From positions 121,215,116 through 121,279,115 of the forward strand of contig NC_057797.1 of assembly GCF_018294505.1 (NCBI RefSeq): DNA of 64,000 nucleotides, written 5' to 3'. Made by a program: the position numbers and the translations under genes. Below, in pieces: positions 57,317 to 64,000 of this stretch. The DNA comes from Triticum aestivum (taxonomy: Eukaryota; Streptophyta; Magnoliopsida; Poales; Poaceae). Below the pieces are notes generated by a model. That model was given only the letters and a program-made list of their open reading frames with translations. It searched no databases and was not told where the DNA came from. Each line of letters opens with the position of its first letter. Positions within the stretch are counted from its first letter, which is position 1.

Positions 57317-58927
57317 ACCTCGCTTGTCCTCAAGCGAAAAGCCGATAACAATAAATATGTCCTCATGTTTAGAGGTAGAGGCGTCGATAAAAATAAAATA
57401 CGGACATGAAGGCATCATGATTATTCTCATAACAGCAACATATATAGATTTTGTCATATGATTACTTATGTTCAAGTGATGATCTATTCACAATGCAAAA
57501 GTATAAATCATAAACCTTATTGGGCTCCGACAAACTATAATCTCAGTCATTGAAGCAATTGCAATTTATCATAACATCGGAAAGAGTCTATGTCAGAGCT
57601 AAAAAGCAAGTCCACATACTCAACTATCATTTAGTCCTCCATAATTGCTAACACTCACGCAATACTTGTGGTTACGGAGTTTTAATCGGACACAGAGAAA
57701 GATAGGGGCTTATAGTTTTGCCCCACAACCTTTTACCTCAAGGGTAATGTCAACAATAATGGTTCATGCTCCCCTACATCCAATTAGATATATATATATA
57801 TCATGTTCTTTCCAACATGCTGAGCTTGCCAAAGGATAAAATGAAAAAGAAAAGGTGAAGATCACCATGACTCTTGCATAAGGTAGAAGATAATAATAAA
57901 GGATAGGCCCTTCGCAGAGGGAAGCAGAGGTTGCCATGCGCTTTTATGGTTGGATGCATAAAATCTCAATGCGAAAGAACGTCACTTTATATTGCCCCTT
58001 GTGATATGAACCTTTATTATGCAGTCCGTCGCTTTTATTACTTCCACATCACAAGATCGTATAAAGCTTATTTCTCCCACACCAATCAATCATACATATT
58101 TAGAGCAATTTTTATTGCTTTGCACCGATGACAACTTACTTGAAGGATCTTACTCAATCCATAGGTAGATATGGTGGACTCTCATGGCAAAACTGGTTTA
58201 AGGGTATTTGGAAGCACAAGTAGTATTTCTACTTGGTGCTGAGAATTTGGCTAGCATGAGGGGGAAAGGCAAGCTCAACAAGTTAGAGGATCCATGACAA
58301 CATACTTTATCTCAGATATAAGAAAGACATAACTCATTACGTTGTCTTCCTTGTCCAACATCAACTCTTTAGCATGTCATATTTTAATGAGTGCTCCCAA
58401 TCATAAAAGATGTCAATGATAATATATCTATATGTGAAAACCTCTCTTTCCTTATTACTTCCTATTAATTGCAACAATGACCAAAGCTATGTCTGCCAAC
58501 TCCCAACAACTTTTAATTATCATACTCTTTCTATGTGAAGTCATTACTCTCAATAAGATCAATATGAACTCTTTGTTTCTTTTTATTCTTTTTCTGTTTC
58601 TTTTATTCACCCAAGATCATGGCAAAATAATCAAGCCCTTGACTCAACACTAATCTTTATTATATATAGCTCACGGACTCGATTACATAGAGAGATCATA
58701 AAGCAAAACTCAAAACTAGATCATGCCATAAACTTTATTCTACTAGATCAAGATACTACTAATAGGATCGAACTAAGAAAAACGATAAAGATAGGAGTTG
58801 TGATGGTGATACGATACCGGGGCACCTCCCCCAAGCTTGGCAGTTGCCAAGGGGAGTGCCCATACCCATGTGATTATATCTCCTTTGTCGGTGAAGAAGG
58901 TGGAGGTGACGGATAATCGCACATCGA
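57317..58927 (-). other. Non-coding 3' internal region of WHAM-like element
   Basis: It lies between the small ORF and the polypurine tract. It is AT-rich, with an (AT)n run at about 57787-57800. No ORF on either strand looks coding. A PPT-like repeat with a hairpin lies at 58824-58851. Confidence 0.6.
58824..58851 (-). other. Internal PPT-like tract with perfect hairpin
   Basis: The - strand has CCAAGCTTGGGGGAGGT (58824-58840), nearly identical to the terminal tract. It overlaps a perfect 7-bp stem, cttggca-gt-tgccaag (58836-58851). It could act as a second priming site; that is an inference. Confidence 0.55.
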
Positions 58928-59236
58928 TCATAAGAGGTCCTCCAGCTTGCGAATAATGCCCTTGAGTGCGACAATATGCTCCTTCAACAAAATATTTTCT
59001 TGTGTGAGATACTTGTTTTGTATACGAGCTAACTCAATCATCTTGAAAGCTTCGATCTCAGTTGGGGTAAGAAGGTTATGATCAAGTTGAAGGATGTCTT
59101 TTGCTGCCGGAGCTTGATCCTCCGTGGCCTTCTTGATCCTTTCATCCTTGTTGACCCTCGTGGGTTCTTCCCTCTTCAGATCTATCTTCATTAGCCAAGC
59201 ATCATTGTCACCATTGTTGGAGGAGGGAGACGTCAT
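58928..59236 (-). CDS. Small coiled-coil protein between pol and 3' LTR (102 aa)
   Basis: I chose the start MTSPSSNNGDNDAWLMK (ATG ending at 59236) because the upstream in-frame Met at 59275 lies in a leader-like sequence. The first third is polar, the middle basic and acidic (KREEPTRVNKDERIKK), and the C-terminal 45 residues form a heptad pattern (IEAFKMIELARIQNKYL, then ENILLKEHIVALKGIIRK) ending at LEDLL. No signal peptide, membrane span or enzyme motif is visible. It occupies the place of the extra, env-like ORF of some Athila elements but does not look like an envelope protein. The frame is undamaged in an element whose pol has only two lesions. A splice acceptor-like ttttctgtcag lies about 20 bp upstream of the start (59258-59268). 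Function unknown. Confidence 0.5.
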   Translation of the reverse strand: MTSPSSNNGDNDAWLMKIDLKREEPTRVNKDERIKKATEDQAPAAKDILQLDHNLLTPTEIEAFKMIELARIQNKYLTQENILLKEHIVALKGIIRKLEDLL

Positions 59237-59551
59237 GATGCCTAGCCTGGAAAACCCTGACAGAAAACAGCTCAAAACAAGAACGAAGGAGGTTTGCGTG
59301 ATACAGGAGTCAAAACCTTCGGGAGGTTATATAATGAATTTTTACCGACCAAAATACGTATTGTGCAAGAAAACGGAGTCCAGAAGGCACACGAGGTGCT
59401 CACGAGGTAGGGGGCGCGCCCACCACCCTCGTGGGGCCCTCGTGTCCTTCCCGGACTGCTACTTATTTTTCTATTTTTATATATATTCCAAAACAGAGAA
59501 ATATTGCCTTAAAAATTGTTTTGGGGTCGGTTTACTTACTGTACCACATAC
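59237..59551 (-). other. Leader between pol stop and the small ORF
   Basis: About 315 bp with no long ORF. It includes a GC-rich inverted-repeat-like stretch (cacgaggtgctcacgaggtagggggcgcgcc) near 59391-59425 and an AT-rich box near 59465-59480. On the - strand, gtaagtaaacc follows the pol stop closely and ttttctgtcag lies at the far end, so an intron-like pair is possible. Confidence 0.4.
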
Positions 59552-61133
59552 CTATTCCTTTTCGGAGTCTGAAACATTCCGGAAAGTGTCCCTTATGTAT
59601 TCCTCCGGGGTTACAGTTTCAATAATATTGGTTTCAACATTTATGGGATTACCTGAGATATAATGTTTGATTCTTTGACTGTTTACCACCTTCGGATTTG
59701 TGCCCTCGAAGTTGTTGATTTTTATGGCACCGAATCGATAGACCTCTTCAGTAACATAGGGGCCTTACCATTTAGAGAGAAGTTTGCCTACAAAAAATCT
59801 TAAACGAGAGTTGTATAGCAATACATAATCACCTACATTAAACTCACGCTTTTGTATCCTTTTGTCATGCCATCTTTTAACTTTTTCTTTAAACAACTTG
59901 GCATTTTCATAAGCTTGGGTTCTCCATTCATCGAGTGAGCTAATATCAAATAACCTCTTCTCACCGGCAAGTTTAAAATCATAGTTGAGCTCTTTAATAG
60001 CCCAATATGCCTTATGTTCTAGTTCGAGAGGTAAGTGACATGCTTTTCCATAAACCATTTTATACGGAGACATACCCATAGGATTTTTATATGCAGTTCT
60101 ATAAGACCATAATGCATCATCAAGTTTCTTAGACCAATTCTTTCTAGACCTATTAACAGTCTTTTGCAAAATTAATTTGAGCTCTCTATTGCTCAACTCT
60201 ACTTGACCACTAGACTGAGGGTGATAAGGAGATGCAATTCTATGATTAACATCATATTTAGCAAGCATTTTACGGAAAGCACCATGAATAAAGTGTGAAC
60301 CACCATCAGTCATTAAATATCTAGGGACTCCAAACCTCGGGAAAATAACTTCCTTAAGCATTTTAATAGAAGTGTTATGATCAGCACTACTAGTTGGAAT
60401 AGCTTCTACCCACTTAGTAACGTAATCAACAGCAACTAGAATATGTGTGTATCCATTAGAGGCAGGAAAAGGTCCCATATAATCAAAGCCCCAAACATCA
60501 AACGGTTCAATAACAAGAGAATAATTCATAGGAATTTCTTGACGTCTACTAATATTACCAATTCTTTGACATTCATCACAAGACAAGACAAACTTACGGG
60601 CATCCTTGAAGAGAGTAGGCCAATAAAAACCAGATTGCAATACCTTATGTGCAGTTCTATCTCCAGCATGGTGTCCTCCATAAGACTCGGAGTGACACTT
60701 GCGTAGGATCTGTTCCTGTTCATGCTCAGGTACACAACGTCTAATAACACCATCTACTCCTTCTTTATAAAGATGTGGGTCATCCCAAAAGTAATGTCTC
60801 AAGTCATAGAAAAACTTTTTCTTTTGCTGGTATGTGAAGCTAGGTGGTATAAACTTAGCAACAATATAATTAGCATAATCAGCATACCATGGAGTACTAC
60901 GAGAAGTACTTATAACATTTAATTGTTCATCAGGAAAGCTATCATTAATAGGTAGTGGGTCATCAAGAACATTCTCTAACCTAGACAAGTTGTCTGCAAC
61001 GGGGTTCTCAGCTCCCTTTCTATCAACAATATGCAAATCAAATTCTTGTAGCAAGAGAACCCATCTAATAAGTCTAGGTTTAGCATCTTTCTTTTCCATA
61101 AGGTATTTAATAGCAGCATGATCAGTTGAATAG
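59552..61133 (-). pseudogene. RNase H end and integrase of WHAM-like gag-pol
   Basis: After the frameshift the frame continues with [33 protein letters not shown], then the integrase zinc domain ([27 protein letters not shown]) and the D-D-E core ([26 protein letters not shown]). GKPC-like [17 protein letters not shown] and a basic, tryptophan-containing C-terminus follow. A TAA at 59765-59767 (likely from TCA) cuts off the last ~70 codons, which otherwise stay open to a TAG at 59552-59554. Integrase joins the cDNA to the genome. Confidence 0.85.
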
Positions 61134-64000
61134 TTACTTTAGAATCAACAATATAAGATCTGAACTTATCACAAGCAAATACAACTGCTAAAAGCTCTTT
61201 TTCAGTAGTAGCATAATTTCTTTGAGCATTGTCTAGAGTCTTACTAGCATAATGAATAACATTTAATTTCTTATCAACTCTTTGCCCTAGAACAACACCT
61301 ACAGCATAATCACTAGCATCACACATAATTTCAAAGGGTAAATTCCAATCAGGTGGCTGAACAACAGGTGCAGAGACTAATGCTTTCTTAAGTATTTCAA
61401 ATGCTTCTACACAATCATCATCAAAGACAAATGGTATATCTTTTTGCAATAAATTAGTCAGAGGCCGAGAAATTTTTGAGAAGTCCTTAATGAACCTCCT
61501 GTAAAATCCGGCGTGACCAAGGAAACTTCTTATACCTTTGATGTCCTTGGGACATGGCATCTTTTCAATAGCATCAACCTTGGCTTTATCAACTTCAATA
61601 CCTCTTTCAGAAACTTTGTGCCCCAAGACAATACCTTCATTAACCATAAAGTGGCACTTTTCCCAATTCAAGACAAGATTAGTTTCTTCACATCTCTGCA
61701 AAACTCGATCAAGATTGCTCAAGCAATCATCAAAAGAGGAACCATAGACGGAAAAGTCGTCCATGAAAACCTCACAAATCTTTTCACAAAAGTCAGAGAA
61801 TATAGCCATCATGCATCTTTGAAAGGTAGCAGGTGCATTACATAAACCAAAAGGCATACGTCTATAAGCAAAAGTACCAAAAGGGCATGTAAAAGTAGTC
61901 TTTGATTGATCTCTAGCCGACACAGGTATTTGAGAGAAACCAGAATAACCATCTAGAAAGCAATAGTGTGTATGTTTGCATAATCTTTCTAGCATTTGAT
62001 CAATAAAAGGTAAGGGGTAATGATCTTTCTTAGTAGCTTTATTTAATTTGCGGAAATCAATTACCATCCTATAACCTGTGATAATTCTTTGTGGAATCAA
62101 TTCATCTTTATCATTAGGAACAACAGTAATACCTCCCTTCTTAGGGACACAATGGACAGGACTTACCCACTCACTATCAGCAACGGGATAGATTATACCT
62201 GCCTCCAGAAGCTTTAGTATTTCTTTTCTTACCACTTCTTTCATTTTAGGATTCAGACGTCGTTGAGGATCACGAACTGGTTTGGCATCTGCTTCCAAAT
62301 TTATTTTATGTTGACATAGAGTGGGACTAATGCCCTTAAGATCATCAAGAGTATATCCAATAGCAGCACGATGCTTCTTCAGAGTTTTCAATAATCTTTC
62401 TTCTTCATGCTCTGAAAGGTTAGCACTAATAATAACAGGATATATCTTCTTTTCATCAAGATAAGCATATTTAAGATTATCAGGCAAAGGTTTAAGCTCA
62501 AACACGGGATCACCCTTGGGTGGAGGAGGATCCCCTAAAATTTCAACAGGCAAATTGTGTTGCAGAATAGGTTCCTGTTTAAAGAATACTTCATCTATTT
62601 CCCTTCTTTCATTCATGAACATATCATTTTCATGGTCTAGCAAATAGTGTTCTAAAGGATCACTAGGAGGTACGGCAATAGAAGCAAGACCAATAATTTC
62701 ATCCTTACTAGGTAACTCTTCCTCACGATGTTGTTTACTAAATTTAGAGAAATTAAACTCATGAACCATATCATCCAAGCCAACAGTAACAACATTCTTT
62801 GTGCAATCTATGGTAGCATTGACAGTATTTAAGAAGGGTCTACCAAATATAATGGGACAAAAGCTATCTTGTGGGGAACCAAGAACAAGAAAATCAGCAG
62901 GATATTTAGTTTTCCCACACAAGACTTCAACATCTCTAACAATTCCCATTGGTGAAATAGTATCTCTATTAGCAAGTTTAATTGTGACATCAATATCTTC
63001 TAACTCAACAGGTGCAATGTCATTCATAATTTCTTTGTATAAGTCAATAGGTATTGCACTAGCACTAGCACCCATATCACATAAGCCATGATAACAATGA
63101 TCTCCTATTTTAACAGAAATAACAGGCACGCCTACCACAGGTCTATGTTTATCTTTATCACAAGGTTTAGCAATTCTAGCAGTTTCACCTTCGAACTGAA
63201 TAACATGCCCATCAATATTATCAGACAAGAGATCTTTAACAATAGCAATATTAGGTTCTACTTTAACTTGCTCAGGAGGTGTATAAGTTCTAATATTGCT
63301 TTTACGAACAACAGTTGAAGCTTTAGCATGATCCTTTATTCTAACAGGGAAAGGTGGTTTCTCAACATAAGAAGTAGGAACAATAGGATCATTATAAGTG
63401 ACAGTCTTTTCTTCAACTTTAATAGGTGCAGCTACTTTTACTTCTATGGGAGGATGATATTTAAACCACTTCTCCTTAGGGAGATCAACATAAGTAGCAA
63501 AAGATTCACAGAAAGAAGCTACTATCTCAGAGTCAAGTCCATATTTAGTGCTAAACTTACGGAAAATATCGGTGTCCATAAAAGATTTAACACAATCAAA
63601 CTTAGGTGTCATACCTGACTCCTTACCTTCGTCGAGGTCCCAATCTTCAGAGTTGCGTTTAATTCTATCCAATAAATTCCATCTGAATTCAATAGTCTTC
63701 ATCATAAAAGAGCCAGCACAAGAAGTATCGAGCATGGTGCGATTGTTATCAGAAAGCCGAGCATATAAATTTTGAATAATCATTTCTCTTGAGAGCTCAT
63801 GATTGGGGCATGAATATAACATTGATTTAAGCCTCCCCCAAGCTTGAGCGATGCTTTCTCCTTCGCGAGGCCAGAAATTATATATATAATTGCGATCACG
63901 ATGAACAAGATGCATAGGGTAATACTTTTGATGAAATTCCAACTTCAATCTTTTATAGTCCCATGATCTCATATCATCACATAGCCTATACCATATCAAT
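61134..64000 (-). pseudogene. gag-protease-RT-RNase H of WHAM-like element, 5' end beyond window
   Basis: One long frame of about 955 codons. Gag core: WDYKRLKLEFHQKYYPMHL, RDRNYIYNFWPREGESIAQA, a retrotransposon-gag pattern (residues 1-120). The protease motif is CDMGASASAIPIDL (D codon at 63076-63078) with the closing IIFGRPFLNTV. RT shows DPQRRLNPKMKEVVRKEILK, YRMVIDFRKLNK, CFLDGYSGFSQIPV, MPFGLCNAPATFQRCM and the catalytic FMDD at 61757-61768. RNase H shows CDASDYAVGVVLGQ, YASKTLDNAQ and TTEKELLAVVFACDKF. A single-base frameshift lies at about 61124-61132, after SKVTI, and the true frame resumes with DHAAIKYL. Without that lesion and the later TAA the element would be complete here. Gag and pol share one frame, as usual in Athila. 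Confidence 0.9.
63831..63847 (-). other. PPT-like tract inside gag coding sequence
   Basis: The - strand reads TCAAGCTTGGGGGAGGC, a third copy of the element's polypurine motif. It lies within the gag core, where it encodes part of AQAWGRLKS. Coding constraint alone could explain it. Confidence 0.5.

Larger units (their letters stand above)
55783..64000 (-). mobile_element. WHAM-like Athila Gypsy element, right side beyond window
   Basis: The element points left: 3' LTR 55783-57300, polypurine tract 57301-57316, a small coiled-coil ORF and a long gag-pol frame reaching the right edge. The 5' LTR lies outside. The RT, integrase and the D-x-G-A-S protease motif place it in the Athila lineage. 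Only one frameshift and one nonsense codon are seen in more than 4 kb of coding sequence, so it is much younger than the neighbouring Tat element. The family name is from memory. Confidence 0.8.

Noticed and set aside
58928..59275. Envelope (env) gene
   Set aside because: The product is about 100 residues with a coiled coil and no signal peptide, membrane span or cleavage site, so only its position is env-like.

Overview
The window reads as an intergenic stretch of a large grass genome, most likely a Triticeae cereal (wheat, barley or a close relative). There are no bacterial features. Almost every base belongs to nested LTR retrotransposons of types I know from Triticeae: Athila-lineage Gypsy elements resembling Sabrina and WHAM, a Tat-lineage Gypsy with an antisense ORF, and very long-LTR non-coding elements of the LARD/Sukkula type. 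A Stowaway MITE is also present. Family names come from memory and were not searched. Two runs of N show that this is a draft pseudomolecule.

Layout from left to right. 1-1051: end of a + strand Gypsy element with its 3' LTR, inserted into the gag-like ORF of a - strand Sabrina-like element (1057-3524). 3525-4473 and 17554-20478: older host sequence holding three 487-bp tandem repeats, a 144-codon pseudogene with a basic nuclear-type segment and a SUMO-interaction-like C-terminus, and three ~250-bp tandem repeats. 4474-17553: a complete - strand LARD (two ~4.3-kb LTRs, 3.5-kb non-coding core, TSD tgctt) that split the first tandem repeat; its left LTR carries a 952-bp solo LTR (TSD accct). 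20479-41756: a + strand LARD tandem multimer, truncated core - LTR - core - LTR - core - LTR, with units in an X-Y-X pattern. 41757-54035: a decayed - strand Tat/Retand-type Gypsy with 5' LTR, gag, protease, RT, two RNase H domains and integrase, plus a six-exon antisense ORF on the + strand; its 3' LTR is missing. 54036-55782: older host DNA with a Stowaway carrying a small insertion, a degenerate ~388-bp duplication and an exon-like coding remnant. 55783-64000: a young - strand WHAM-like Athila element (3' LTR, a small coiled-coil ORF, nearly intact gag-pol) that runs off the right edge.

How the parts relate. Only the WHAM-like element comes close to encoding a complete machinery (gag, protease, RT, RNase H, integrase). 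The LARDs keep only cis elements (LTR, PBS, polypurine end) and would need proteins from another Gypsy element. The Tat element is dead: most of its stop codons look like CGA to TGA or CAG to TAG changes, as expected from deamination of methylated cytosine. No intact host gene is visible.
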